The notes beneath the pieces were generated by a model, which saw nothing but the letters and a program-made list of their open reading frames with translations, did no database searches and was not told where the DNA came from. The position numbers and the translations under genes were made by a program. DNA of 60,000 nucleotides from Membranipora membranacea (Eukaryota; Bryozoa; Gymnolaemata; Cheilostomatida; Membraniporidae). Each line of letters begins with the position of its first letter. Position 1 is the stretch's first letter. Shown piece after piece: positions 11,741 to 24,029 of the stretch. Location of the stretch: assembly GCA_914767715.1 (NCBI GenBank), contig OU612071.1, forward strand, positions 8,789,493 to 8,849,492. The letters are read 5' to 3'.

Positions 11741-11771
11741 ATACAAGTTTAGTAGTCTACTAAACTTGTAT
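11741..11771. repeat. Perfect palindrome, 15-bp arms
   Basis: ATACAAGTTTAGTAG is followed by one base and its exact complement. A (CAT)n microsatellite follows at about 11774-11801. The arms share no sequence with the neighbouring palindrome. Confidence 0.95.
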
Positions 11772-13252
11772 GTATCATCATCATCATCATCATCATCATC
11801 AATAAATTCAATCAAAGGAACTTCACTTACCTAGTACTTGTCTCAAATGAGTCTGTAGACAAGGGAAGCTTACTATAGTGTTGATGAATGTGTACAGGTT
11901 CTGCTGACTAAGTATTGAACTAAGCTGAGGACAATGTAGAGTGAAAAGATACAGATAGTAAATTGCAAAAGACTTTAGGTGACACTCTGCAGGCAAGCAG
12001 TGTGAATTCAAGAGTGAGAACTTTGAACTTTTATATTCCTACACCCCTTGAAAAAATCTTTTTTATTTAGCAATTATTTTTATTTTTGATTTGAAAAATA
12101 GATTTCATATATGCAATATTGTGGTAGATCCAAGAGATGGCAGAAATAAAATTTCATTTAACTGAGAAAAATGAGTGTGAAAAAACTGATGCAATCCACA
12201 TTTATTCATTCAATGCTATGCGAGTAGGTATTGTTACGTAAATTGTGAACTGAATTCTGGGATACTAGGTTAGTGATGTCACAACAAGTGAAAGTGAAAC
12301 TAATTACCAACTCAATATAGGGTCCTGTACTGACCTGTGCAGGTATTGGCCTAGTGCAGTGGTTTCCAATTAGGTTAGATGAATTCCCTCTTTCCTTATC
12401 ACCATGACCTCCACCCCCCCCCCCCCTTCCCCACCTATTCCATCCCAACTTGTTTTCATATATATCATAGCGTGTTAGATCTGCCATTTTTCATCAACAA
12501 TGTCAGAAGTTAAAATGCTAGGAAGGCTTTCCAGGAACTAGTGTTCGTATTCCAACATAACACTATGGTAGGATAACTTAATTAGTAGGATATTAATTTA
12601 GTATGACATTTTCTGAAAATGCAGCCAGCTGGGGGATTTTGAGGCATATCAGAAATTCCCCCCCTGAAAATTGAAAATTTTCCCCTTTTGATTATTTTTC
12701 AATTCTGCCTCCACAATAACTAATAAATGGTAATTGGTTGGCTGAGGTTTTCAAGTGATGGAGTATAAGGTTATAAGATAACACAAGTGCGATGACGTCT
12801 ATTTACAGTCACAAACATAGGAGAGTAAACAATAAAAACCATATATTTGCACTTATTGCATCGGTAGTTACTAAAGCCATTTTTCATTTGACTAGTTTAT
12901 ATAACAGATGCCCAAGTTTTTTGCCAAAACTGTTGTAAATGAGGATTATTAGTGTGTGCCTCCAGTATGACAGTTTTGAGATAGATGAGCAAATTTAACT
13001 TGTATGCAAAAGGGGAGAGGGTTGTTCAGAGAGCTTGGCCTTTATGTGGAGGTTTCTAAAAAACAGAAAAGAAAAATCTAGAAAAGTTTTGAGGTTCAGT
13101 AGTGATCACCGAAAGAGAATCAAGCATCAGGGATGTTGTTTATGTTTGAAGCAGAGAATAAGGTATGGTCGCACTCAACTTTATATAATAAGACACACTA
13201 TATAATAATATTACCTGCATTAGAAAAGTTTAATTTGTTTTGTATCTCTGGC

Positions 13253-13440
13253 TTAACTTAAAGCCATTGCTGTTGGTTGCTTGGCACTGTCACAGACTCG
13301 CATTAGTGCCCTGCTAATGGCCTCGCATGTCTCAATGATGTTGGATATTGCTGCGGTCGAAATCTTCCAGGTATAAAATAGGACTCGGAATGAGGCACCT
13401 GTGGCGAGGTAGCGTAGAGTTCCTCAGCAGGTAATGATTT
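13253..13440 (-). pseudogene. PIF/Harbinger transposase fragment
   Basis: The minus strand reads TLRYLATGASFRVLFYTW, then KISTAAISNIIETCEAISR, then ALMRV and a stop at 13253-13255. The string 'LRYLATG-SFR' followed by a helix-turn-helix 'IS-S-ISNII-ETCEAI' is characteristic of the N-terminal half of Harbinger nucleases. Just upstream, LPAEE in a different frame fits the expected preceding sequence, so a frameshift lies near 13425. No DDE core was found, so this is a relic. Confidence 0.75.
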
Positions 13441-16030
13441 GAGGAAATAAGTGTCCTGTTTATAAATTAAAGGTGCTTCAAATCGACAAAGTATATCAAA
13501 AATCTGTCTATCCTTATGAAAAAAAGTTTCTCAAAGGTCCAAGTCGTTTCAAGGGGAGATAAAGTCATGAGTCGCGTTGTTGGGTATCCTGTGAGTCATC
13601 GGTGTCCAGGATATCTCCTGGCACTATCCGGCGGTATGCCCCTGACGTGATCTGACGCCTGCACATAGGCCCGACACCCATTCTTCTTCTAGGCATATCG
13701 ATGCGCCAAACTACAAAAAAAACCTTAAATATTGAGGGACCCTGTTACCCCTTCCTTGATAATATTGGATAGTAGTAAAATATGTACTCGAACTTGATCT
13801 CCACCAACTCCAATTGGGTAGCATTCGCAGTAATTAAGAGTAGCAACAACGCAGACAGCTTCTTCGGCATCCATATTTGCTATGAATTGCTAAGCAACAC
13901 TTGCCAATTTATCATCGGTTATTTTATTTGTATATTGATATTTCATTGGTCAGGTGTTTTATTACATGGGGAGCACAACTTTTATTTTTGATACAAACGA
14001 TGCGCGATAGGAAGACATCTCTCAAAACCGTCTAAAAATCATCAACATTGCTGAAACCGTCCAAAAAACGCCTTAGTATAAACTCACCTTCACTCGAGGC
14101 TAAAGCAGACTGAGCACAGTATGTCAACTGATAAGCAAGAGTACCAAAATCAACATACATTCTTCTGAATTCGCATCCCTTAAATAGACAAGCAACAAAG
14201 GAAGGAAACTTAACATATCTTTATGTACTCTATCCCGTCTATCAGTCTGAACGACACATAACATTGAACTCTATACTTGAATTTCGGAGCATTGCGCAAT
14301 GGAGTAGAGAAAATAAATGTTTATCGTAATGTAATTAGCAATTCTTTATGAAGTGAAGCTCTTTAATTGTCCAATCCAAGGTAAGAAGTTAAAAATAGGG
14401 TCAGGTAACCACATGACCACCTGCACAGGAGGAATTTCTCGATTCTTATCAATAATATTATTTCAACTTAAACATATTAGGGTGTTTGCACTAAATAATG
14501 GCATAGCTCATAGTCAGCGAGGTCCAGAAGTGAAGCTTGTGTTGAAAAAAACTGATAGTTTGGGTGAGAGTCAGGTTAGATTGTGACCTTTTCTGGGGCA
14601 GGATATCCAGATGGGCCTTTGATGCGTAGGAGTAATGCTTACATTCAAGTCTATGAACGCTACATTGGTTTTCGGCAGATGCCTAATGGATAAGTAAGAT
14701 TAATAACAACTGAACCCAATGACATCCATGGTACATGTAGCCAGTGATTTTGCTCATGTAGTCCTTCTGCCGTATGCCAGGTCGATGATACTGATGAACT
14801 TGATCAGTCCATGGATCTAGAAGCCAAGGATATCAGTTGCTAAAAGCAATGTTAATTGCTTCGTTTTCCTCAACAAAGAACATGTTTTATCTTAAGAAGT
14901 TAGTCAGTGAGACGACTAATACAACAAAAACAATTCTATGGATACTGGCCACTTTCAGATCTGTTAGCTATGAACTTAACTAGTTCCAGGATCTGATAGC
15001 CAAGGATATGGATGTTTTAGTTATCATTTATGATTAGCAATTCACCACTCGGCACTCACCTCATCTTCCAAAAATAACTCATCCCAATCAAACACAAAAT
15101 CGTCCTGCCATCTGGCCATGGTTAAACAAAACAAATAATTTATTAGCAGTTAGCAATGAACTTTAGTTCATTGGTGTAAGAATTCAGATGACAGTATGAC
15201 AACTGACAAGCATGAGTACCCAAATCGGCAAACACTCTTCTTATCTTATCAAATCCATTTATGTACAATACCCGGCTTTTTGATCTACATAGAACATTAA
15301 ATTCTTTATCTGAAAATCATGCATTATATAATTTCCGGATTTCTGGAATTCTGCAAATCTTTTCTCTTTATATCATGCGGAATACCTCATTTTCCATCAT
15401 TTGACTACAGTTACAGATTAGTAGTTTATTCAGAAGACTGTATGAGTGGTTAGCATTCCTGTACAAGATGTGTCTCCTCAATAACAATACAGCATAATTG
15501 CTTCCTTGAGGCTATCGGTTGGTCAGTTAGCTTGAACACATACTCTGTGACGACCAGGAAATAATACAGAAACTGATCACAATCAGTATATGTTTCTACA
15601 TAAACAAGGTCCAACTTATTTTAAATTATGGCTGCACAACACAGTCACATTGGTTTTGCGCTGTATGCTTGAAATTCAGTAAGATGAATATTATACAGCA
15701 GACCCATACTTGTCGTGGTGACCCACAACTTTTGCTTTTTTACGTTCAGTCTGACATTTTTATCCAACATCGGGGCATTTGTTGGCAAAAAGATAAATAT
15801 GGGGAGTAGAGTCAGAAGTCGCAACATCTGAAATTGAGATTTATGATGTGATCTGCAGATCCCAAAATTTCTCTCTAACGGCAAATGGTTGGAATTGTAG
15901 ATGTTTCCAGCGGAGCCAGACCACCCCCCCCCCCCCCCAGAAAAAGGTACCTTCATTCATTAGATCTTTGCTGAGACTCATAATTCAATAACCTGAAATA
16001 ATTATTTTGTGACTCGAGTTTCAAAATTCA
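13441..16030. other. Gene-poor stretch containing a diverged duplication
   Basis: Segments 14106-14330 and 15176-15360 resemble each other. Both contain versions of CAGTATG(T/A)CAACTGA, GAGTACC(A/C)AAATC and an ATTCT-rich tail, so this is an old ~1.07-kb-spaced direct duplication. A run of C residues is at about 15926-15940. Short open frames here show no recognisable protein. Confidence 0.4.
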
Positions 16031-16300
16031 AGACTGACATGACATTGGAAGAGGAAAGTCGTAACTTGATATGTCTCTATGGACTTTGACCTCCAGACTT
16101 TCCAGAGCCGGTAGAACGCTGTAGTGGCTTGATTGATTCGATTTTGAATATCAGTTGTTGCACCTCCTACTGCATCTATCTTGGCTCCAAGATACTAAAA
16201 GCTGTTGACAAACTCCAGATCATTGTTGTTGATGGTGAAGGAAACTCCGAAAGCATTGCCCATTTTCTGTGGATGTACTTTCAAAACTTTGCTCGTTGAT
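16030..16300 (-). pseudogene. Non-LTR retrotransposon reverse transcriptase relic
   Basis: The minus strand reads KVLKVHPQKMGN, then FTINNNDLEFVNSF, a stop, YLGAKIDAVGGATTDIQNRI, then AFYRLWKVWRSKSI and ETYQV. 'F.YLG..I...G....DI..RI..A...F..L..VW.S..I' is the region after the palm in jockey/CR1-type LINE reverse transcriptases. The in-frame stop and short length show a dead fragment. It abuts pogo copy A. Confidence 0.85.
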
Positions 16301-16394
16301 ATGGAACCCAAACTGCTGTGATATTGTCACCAGATGACTAGTGAAGTTGGACATCCCATGATGGGTGGGGGTAGGTGACAGGGGTGTATAAACA

Positions 16395-17815
16395 CAACCC
16401 AGCAGGTAAATGTTTTTTTAAGGGCCACATTGAGAGTGTGAACCAGGGATGTACATCCTCCAGGCAACAGCACAGCATGAATGTTTGTAAGTTTCTGAAC
16501 TTTCTCCACCTTGAGGAAGCAGAACGGTCCATGATTACTGGGAAGAAAAATCGATTCCCTGTTTTACTGATATTATAATCGAGGTACAACTTCAAATTCT
16601 CTGTAGTCATGCTACCTCCTTTAGTCACGGTGACATGTTCACCTATAGAAACATAAAAAAAACAATTTGAATTTATAATCGGGTAGTCCGGGACAAAATC
16701 ACTGCCATAACTGTTTCAAACTCTCATCAATAGAGAATATTTATAAAAGGTTTGCCAACCACTATGCTCTCAATGCTCTATTGCCTAACAAAAACAACCA
16801 CAAAGAAATTGAGACTTGATATATGACATAATATAATGATATGACAAATGACATACAATATTATGATTGGTGGTAGAGGCTGTAGAAGCTGTAACTGATA
16901 GTACTTCGATGAGCCACATCTTTTCATAACCTGTATTTGTTCCATGCACTGCTGTTCACAAAGAGCATAGCAAAAAAAAGTACATCATGTCCGAATATGT
17001 TGCATATGAAGCTATATCAATGTAGAGGTGAGTTTCTATTATGATCAATCTATTTCTATCAATTACGATGCTTGGATCGGTTTCTGCATTTCAAATATAT
17101 AACAATATTGATTTGAGACAGCTATGAGTTTTACTGTAAACTTCGATGGCTACACCAAACCCCCTTGTTTTAGTGGATAAGTAGACGGTAGAATGTTGTG
17201 TTCATGTCCTGATCTGAATCTCATCAACTGCACACTCAAGCAGCTGTTGGCATGGCTCATGGTTGACATCTGACTTTCTGACTATATATCTAAAATAGAG
17301 TATCAAGTGCTGATTGAAATTACCCTATATGCATGTCTATAGCCTACAGCAATGCCACTTTAATTTTGCTTTTACACAAGGGTATATTGTCAACTAACTT
17401 AGTCATAATATCATAATGCATCGTCTGAGGACAAAATAGGACGAAAGTGTGGTTATCTGACATCATACTAAAGGCCCGACTTGTTGATATCAAAACATTG
17501 TTAAAAAAAGAATTAACGTAGCATGACAGGTGTCCAACTACTTATAGCTCCCATTTTTCTATGACATTATCATGAGGTTGAACATGCCTAGTTATAGTCG
17601 CCAATGCTGAGAGGGAGCGTGGCATCTCTAGCATATCCTCCTCACAATCATCAATTAATACTGAGCGGTTGCCATTGCTACCTCGTAAATCAATGCAATG
17701 CACTGACTGCTTCCTCATGGATTTCTTGACCTGGAATACACTTGTTGGGTTGTTGTTCCAGCCACCTTAAATTTGGAAAACAGTGCACCATATACACACC
17801 TAATAGTTGACAACC
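16395..17815 (-). mobile_element. Pogo/Tigger-type DNA transposon remnant, copy A
   Basis: Near 16395-16540 the minus strand encodes a decayed DDE stretch: MDRSA, then RNLQTFMLCC (frameshifted), then TLNVALKKTF. Copies B and C preserve this as LLPGG..TSLVQSIDVALNKPF, the 'PGGCTS..QPLD...NKPFK' signature of pogo-type transposases. The whole interval aligns with 29130-30515 and 53050-54400 by many shared strings, such as TTGAGACTTGATATATGACA and GGATAAGTAGACGGTAGAAT. The upstream part is full of stops. It is non-functional. Confidence 0.75.
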
Positions 17816-19937
17816 ATTTAGTCATGTCAATCATTTCTCTTACCTGGACATGGGGTCGTGCAGGCACCGCTTGATTGTATCATGCCCCATAAACTCATAT
17901 TTTTTACCACATTAAACCGGCAAGAGTGAAGAATCTGGACCAGCAAGTCCGGGTCGTCACCGTGAAGCGGCGTACCACATTTGGTTGGTAACGCGCTTGA
18001 TCCAGGTTAAGATTTTCTTCTTCTTCCACAAGACCAGCAAAATAGATATCTGAAATAAATCTGTATTTATCTCTATTATCTTTGCATATGACACGACCTG
18101 AAGTTTGATTCCACTGGGCATGAGCTTGCATCGAAATATGATATTACAGCTTCTATATAAGACCTTTCTCCCAGTAGGGAAATGCATGAAAGCTATTTAT
18201 ATTGTCATAAGTTCTTACCTCATTTGTGGCACCAGCAATGAGTTTCTTTACAAAACCCTTGCATACGTGCTAAACATATAGTTGGTGGTTCTTGTCTGGA
18301 TGGACCGTTCTCATGTAGGCACCTATTCCTATGAAGAACAAGTACACCGATTTGTAAGCAGCGTTAGGATCTGAACTGGGACAGTTACATGACCAATTTT
18401 CGATTTGATAAACCAGGATCGGGACAGGATAATCACAATCTGAACCGAATGACTTCTTTTGTTCCTCAAAGCTCAAATGCATAATGTGGACTTCTTACCA
18501 AGCTTCTGCGCCATACACATTTACGGAAATGGAAGTTACATCCAACTATTCGCACTCCTTCAAACGCCGCTGAAGCAGCAGTCCAGATCCCAAAACAGTT
18601 AAATGAGATCTTTTGATGATAAGACTGTTCACACTGAATTAAATGTCCGGAGGATTGCAGTCAAGTAATATTACACAGAACAAGAACAGCATTGCAAAAC
18701 ACTACCATGCTATTTGATCTGTCAAGGCATGAAAACCATAAATAAAGATAATTGTAGATAAAAGTATATATAAATGTGTCCTCAGTTTAAAAAACTGTTT
18801 CTATTCCAAATTTTACAGCTCAGCCAGGAGTGTTTTGAGTTTCTTTCATGAATAACTTAATTGTGTAACTATCTCAGGTTCGATGATGATGGTTTGAACA
18901 GTGTGATTGACGTTTTTCCTTGACTCATTGAACACCTGCAAAATAGCATAATTGATAAAATAATTCGAAAGCTGACAGGCCTTTTGAAAAAACCAAACCC
19001 AAATTTCGATTCACACAGTCCCAAATAAATACAGTTGGAATAGTTAAGTAATTGTATTCGAAGATGTCAAGGTTTTTTATATGCCAAGCTACTAGTTTGG
19101 AGAGGTCGATTGAAGGAAAAAATGTCAACAATTGCATTAAATCTTGTTTCCTCTACATTAAATCTGAAAATCGGCCACAGACCGAAGTATTTTACACGCA
19201 AGCGATTAATCCTGATCTAGGGCCAAGTTTGGCTCAGGCTAATTAGTTGTCACGGATTCCACTAGAAAATGTATCGCCTCAGATTTGATGGGTTGAGTAA
19301 CCATAAATACAATCTTCTTTTTTTTTAGCATAAGTTGCTTTTCACCGTGACTTTGTTTTTAATAAGGTATGTTGTAGCTCTGATCTGATTGACTGAAATT
19401 TTGTTTTTCTCGATAGGCAGACTAATGTTCTCAATAGTCAGTAAATAGCAAATAAATTCTCATTAGGATCTGTCAGAAAGGTAACAATGATGACTAATAT
19501 ACTTTGTTATGACACTTCAGATGGCTTTCAACTGCCATTCTACTGAAGAAAGATAGATGTATCATTATGAGGACAACTTATGTTAACTATATTTTAGTAT
19601 GTTACCATACTTATTTAATGTAGACAGACTGGTGGTGGTGTTAGTTTCAGCACCCATAGTAAAACCTAAAATAAAATAGGGGATTAAGTGTACTAATTAC
19701 CATCTCTGTGGTGAATAATTCTATTATTGGCAAAGTTGAAGATAGTTATTAACAAAACTTACTAGTAACTTTGAGTGTCATGGTGTGTGTGTGGTCATAA
19801 TGGCTGAAAAAAGAGATTATATTATGTAGATTCATTGTACCAGGAGACAACTTAGAGTAAAATGCATAAACGCATAAAAGGCCACGGACAAAACCACAAT
19901 GTATGAGCTAAAAATGATAACAAGAAATAATATACAT
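17816..19937. other. Unassigned stretch
   Basis: Several minus-strand frames of about 70 codons occur (17904-18131, 18270-18482, 18925-19137), but none is recognisable. Segment 19615-19860 resembles 26045-26240: both have AGACAGACT, a GGTGGTGGT run, AAATAAAATAGG and GTCATAATGGCT(G/A)AAAA, so they are copies of one unnamed repeat. Confidence 0.35.
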
Positions 19938-19970
19938 ATATGTGGCATGCTCTGTCTAATTCGTCAATAA
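19938..19970. repeat. Left terminal inverted repeat of the DUF7869-like element
   Basis: It pairs with 22143-22175 with a single mismatch. The outer boundary is taken at TGTGGCATGC (19941), with TA just outside. Confidence 0.9.
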
Positions 19971-22172
19971 TGAGGGGTAGGAATATTTTGAGTTATTGTA
20001 ACCACTTGATAGAGAATTTTCTACAGATTCCAAATATATCTTTATTTTATTCCTAGCACAGAAATTGGTCTTTTTAAAGCCGAAATAGTGCACCGGATTC
20101 GCGGCGCGGCATGAAACAGCATTTTGAACAATGGCCGCCCAAAGTTCACGATCACGGCAAAATTTGATGCAGTTTTGTGTACGTATTGTACTTCCTAGCA
20201 ACGGAGGTGTAATTCTACGACAGATATCTAAAAAACATGTTTCTAGGACAAAAAACCATGCTGATTTGAATGGTGATATTCTTTTATTGGTCAGACTGCT
20301 TGAAAAAATGTTAGCAAATGTCAAACTTTCAATTTCTTGAGGTGTATACCAAGCACCATTCACTTCAACAGTTGCATTGTCATTTGCTTGATAATCTGTT
20401 ATTATAGTCCTGATTTAGTCCATTATTCCACTGTTATTTTGGTCTAGCTTTCTTAGTGGCAGGCTGTGTTTCCTCTGGTGGTTCTGGGCACACTAGGTCT
20501 CTAGTGCCTGGTGTACAAAACTCCCGTATCTCTTTAAACAGATACTTTCTGCGGGCTTCATCTAGACCTGATGGTACGATCTCTTTAGGATGACCTGTTG
20601 GACGTTGATGGAGAACAGTGTCTGTTCTCCCTGTCTTCTCTTTGCAAAAGAGCCTGGATATTACTTTACCTGAAATAAAAGAATTGAATCCCAATGTGAT
20701 AACATAAGTAGGCTCCACAATCAATACAGTCAACAGAAAACTTACAACTTTTGTTATGCCTATCATAGTCTATTGGCTTCTTCAGTATCCCACACAGTCC
20801 CACAATTGCCTACCTTGCATACTTTGAGAGAATGAGAACTGCTGTCTCTCTTTGATTCCTTGGATCCTCACACCATTGCTGAAAAACCCACTCCAATCAT
20901 ACTGGGTCACAATAACCTTCCCATCCTGGTCACCCACTAGCTGCGCCTTGTTCTTCTCGCCATAGCAGGACTCCCTGACAACCTTTTTCAATGAACAATA
21001 GGCACAATTATTTGCATTATTCTGTATCCCAGATCACCAATGACAATATTAACTATGTTATCCTGCAAATACAACAGTAATGTGATTATTGTTGTAATCT
21101 AGTATAGTACCTTAGCTATATCATCCAAACAGGACTCCATCGTTTGTCGAAAGTTCTTTTTGAAGATACTGAACGTCTGGTCGCACATAAATTTTGTGTG
21201 ACCAGCTATCAGGAAGTTCAGCTCTATCTCTGTATTACGCTTCGTCATCACCCTCCTCGGGTATTATTCCTAGCACACAAAGGAGTTCACAGCTAATTTG
21301 ATTTGATAAAGAAACATGAAACAGTTTTTGTAACTAACCTTCATGTGCGTAATCACAGCGTGTGCGCTTTCTCTCCCGCTCTTTGTGCTTGTGAGTTTTG
21401 CCGTGTGTGGCACTCGTGTTTATCACAACAGACACTTTACTCAAGATCATTACATCTCTCCCTGATGTAGTAAGGCTTTCATAGAAGACCACCTGTTCCA
21501 GCAGACTGGAGATGTCAAAATTAGTGAGGCAGTTTGTAGCACATTTGCATCGGAAAGTTGACAGCACATTCTGCCTTTTAGAGATGGTCTCATCTCCAGT
21601 GTCACCTGAAGGACTTGAAGGTCCATCCCCACTGGATGTTGGAATAGATTGTTGGGTAGGCCTGGTAGGCTTCTTTTTGGTAACCAACACCCTTGAATCA
21701 CTACTTTTATCCCCCTGCTTTGTTTTAGTTTTGCCTTTTTCAGTTTGACTTGTGCTAGGCTTATCAGCTTCTATTTTCACTAAAACATCTTCATCCAGCT
21801 GTTCTATACCTTCTGGGTGGCCTAACTGTTCATGTTCCTCATCACTATCTACATCTCTGCTCGCAATATCAAAGAATTCAGCATCTACTTGACTCAGAAG
21901 TTCATTCAAATCAACTAATCTTCCAGTGTCAGCCATCTTTGTGTCCTTCCGGTGTGCCCATAGTAACCACTTTGACACCTGATTGGACCACTTAACTTGC
22001 TAGTAGCCAATTAAAAATGTGATATTCTGAATCAGAAGATGTTGATTGGTCAGAATCAATCAAAATATAAAAATGTAAACATTGTTCATAAAATCACATG
22101 CCCAGCTTTAGATGCTTATTACTAACAATAGTCAATGCCGCGTTATTGACAAATTAGACAGAGCATGCCACA
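19941..22172 (-). mobile_element. Inverted-repeat DNA element carrying a DUF7869-like gene
   Basis: The left end 19938-19970 and the complement of the right end 22143-22175 match at 32 of 33 positions (ATGTGGCATGCTCTGTCTAA, then a single mismatch, then GTCAATAA). The flanks read TA on both sides (19939-19940 and 22173-22174), suggesting a TA target duplication, though AT-rich flanks make that uncertain. Inside is one spliced minus-strand gene of a large uncharacterised family. It lacks the middle of the protein. The precise pairing of inverted ends around the gene argues that this family, usually annotated only as 'uncharacterized protein', is the protein of a cut-and-paste-like transposon. 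Confidence 0.8.
20434..21936 (-). CDS. DUF7869-like element protein, internally deleted
   Basis: Exons on the minus strand are 21339-21936 (ATG at 21936, donor AAG|GTTAG), about 21111-21255, 20814-20982 and 20434-20669. The N-terminal exon has an acidic start (DLNELLSQVDAEFFDIASRD), a Ser/Thr-rich linker and CKCATNC. The second exon gives LNFLIAGHTKFMCDQTFSIF and ESCLDDIAK. The third gives VIVTQYDW, and the fourth ARRKYLFKEIREFC. The order 'C-C-CL, then FL(I/V)GHTKF..D..F, then YDW, then YL...REFC' matches the family I recall as DUF7869, multicopy in corals, sponges and fish. The usual central region of some hundreds of residues, with several conserved acidic residues, is missing between exons 1 and 2, so activity is unlikely. 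Confidence 0.7.
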
Positions 22173-22175
22173 TAT
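22143..22175. repeat. Right terminal inverted repeat of the DUF7869-like element
   Basis: Its complement begins TGTGGCATGCTCTGTC and matches the left end at 32 of 33 positions. Confidence 0.9.
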
Positions 22176-22893
22176 TGACATTTTGACTAGGTTCCAAGCG
22201 TAAATGATGAAAATGACCAAGGCTTTACCTTGTCATCGATGTTACCATGAATATTTCAAAGGGGATTTAAAACAGTCTATAGAGAGCACAACTTTCTTTT
22301 TTTTTTGCTCATAGATTTTACCAACACATGTTAGTCCAGGGAGGGTGGGAGCTTCCCTTGTCTATTCAATGTCTTATATATGATCAATGAAAAATAATAG
22401 GCTCAGTTTTATTTATATACTTGGTATTACATAATTTTTAATCTCTAGATTTTCCAAGCAGACCATTTCTATATTTCTGACCTGGAACAATTTTAGTTCG
22501 CCGTATTCTTAAAACTTTCTACAAAGAGTTGGCAATTGATATTCATAGGGTACTGTTGATGGCAGAGGATATGAGTTTTACTCTCGCGGCATGTTATCCT
22601 GGATGGTTCCATCATATCATGAAAATCTGCGTATCAAAACAGGACGAAAGGTCAATTTACAGTGAGAGCGGTTGTGAGTTTCATTTCTTGCAGTCTATGT
22701 TCTGGTTGTTGTGAGGCGTACGCAGAATTTTGGTACGGATGGGAACCTTTGTAAATGAATCACCAGCAAGCAACATCCCCATGCAATTTCCCTGAACCAT
22801 ACAGCCTTAAGGTTTACAACCTACCAACTCGAACATTATTATCTTTTTATGGTTTTTTGTCATTACGTACCTGAAAGCAAAATTATTTCATGC

Positions 22894-23530
22894 TCATGCT
22901 TCATGCACATACTTTTCACATTCACGTGGCAGTCTTAGTTGTCGCCTATAGTCCTTGATTGAGGCTTCAACATCACCTGAATGACCCTTCAAAAGAGGAA
23001 ATTTGAAATAAGCATTACCACTGAGGGAAATTCAATTACAATAATTTTTACATCAACATCTTGTTATCATGTCGTCGAAGAGACACTGCAGGTGTAGAAG
23101 TTTGCACAAAAAACATTTTAATATCAAAAGCAAGTACACATTTAGATAATTCTCACCTACCAAGGCAAGGGTTCACATTCAGTGTCGCAGTAAATGAGGT
23201 CAAAAACATAAATTAAGGTAAGTACACATAAATTAATGTGAGTAAACATTATTTAATGTGATGTAATTTAACATAATCAGAGACATTCAATTGGAAAACC
23301 AATTATGAAAAGTCTAATCAATTCAGTGGGTCAAAATTAATACTGTTATTGAAAAGACAAGCCAACAATATCACTGACCTATTATATTATAATATTAGTT
23401 GACCTGTTACCTACCTTTATCACAAGAGAGAATTGAGCAAGTTTTCTTGAATCCTTCTACCTCAAGCTTACAATAAGTGCATTTGCTTGTCTCAATGAAG
23501 TCGCTGCCAATCTTCTCCAAAACCACCTCA
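22894..23530 (-). CDS. Two exon-like segments of unknown function
   Basis: Segment about 23429-23530 reads VVLEKIGSDFIETSKCTYCK and ends SILSCDK before a GTAGGT donor; it has paired Cys residues. Segment 22894-22986 follows an AG acceptor and reads GHSGDVEASIKDYRRQLRLP, then RECEKYVHEA and a TGA. Both look protein-like, but the phases do not agree in my joining. They may belong to different transcripts or a damaged gene. No family is recognised. Confidence 0.3.
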
Positions 23531-23827
23531 CTCCAAGAAAACGATGAGGGTAAATTTTGTTGTCAGATGATATTCGATGTCCATGATTATTGGAGCCATT
23601 TGTTTTCATACTGTAGATTTGATATATAGATCTTGTGGTAGCGGATCAGTTACAACAGTTGAGATAACTCTGAATGGGGAGAGCATCTAGAATTTTTCTA
23701 TGTGATGAAATTAGGGATGGAAAGCAATTAACAGTCACATATATTTTAGGCTTAGAAAAAAGTTATTTGTTCACATTGAATAAGGCTGTAAAGAACTGAC
23801 ACACTTGACCATAAGACCCTATCACCT

Positions 23828-24022
23828 TTACTGATGATAAAAAAGTTTGAAATTTCTACCCACATTGAATCTCCAGTCAGTTGTACTTTCAGGAAAGGTC
23901 TGAAACTTATTTCTGTTGCATCCATACTGTCTCCTTAATGTTTTATTGAGCATGTCAAAAATGTCATTGACTTTCATAACCAGCTCAGCTGTTGAATGAT
24001 AATCTTCCTTGCTGGTCATCAA
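23828..24022 (-). pseudogene. P-element/THAP9-like transposase fragment (tentative)
   Basis: About sixty residues include SKEDYHSTAELVMKVNDIFD, then MLNKTLRRQYG. 'T(A/S)EF...V...FD.LN.R' is a segment of P-element/THAP9 transposases upstream of the C-terminal region. A second P-like fragment is at 30613-30800. The surrounding frames are closed. Confidence 0.45.
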
Positions 24023-24029
24023 CAGGACA

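Larger units (their letters stand above)
11247..13252. other. Gene-poor stretch with palindromes and simple repeats
   Basis: No exon with convincing codon structure is seen. It holds an imperfect inverted repeat (11525-11603), two perfect palindromes (11702-11771), a CAT repeat (about 11774-11801) and a homopolymeric C run (about 12414-12426). The missing 5' exon of the transposase-like gene may lie here. Confidence 0.4.

Noticed and set aside
12206-12487. Gly-rich small protein
   Set aside because: The Gly run comes from a homopolymeric C tract, and no other coding sign is present. The same holds for 15645-15956.
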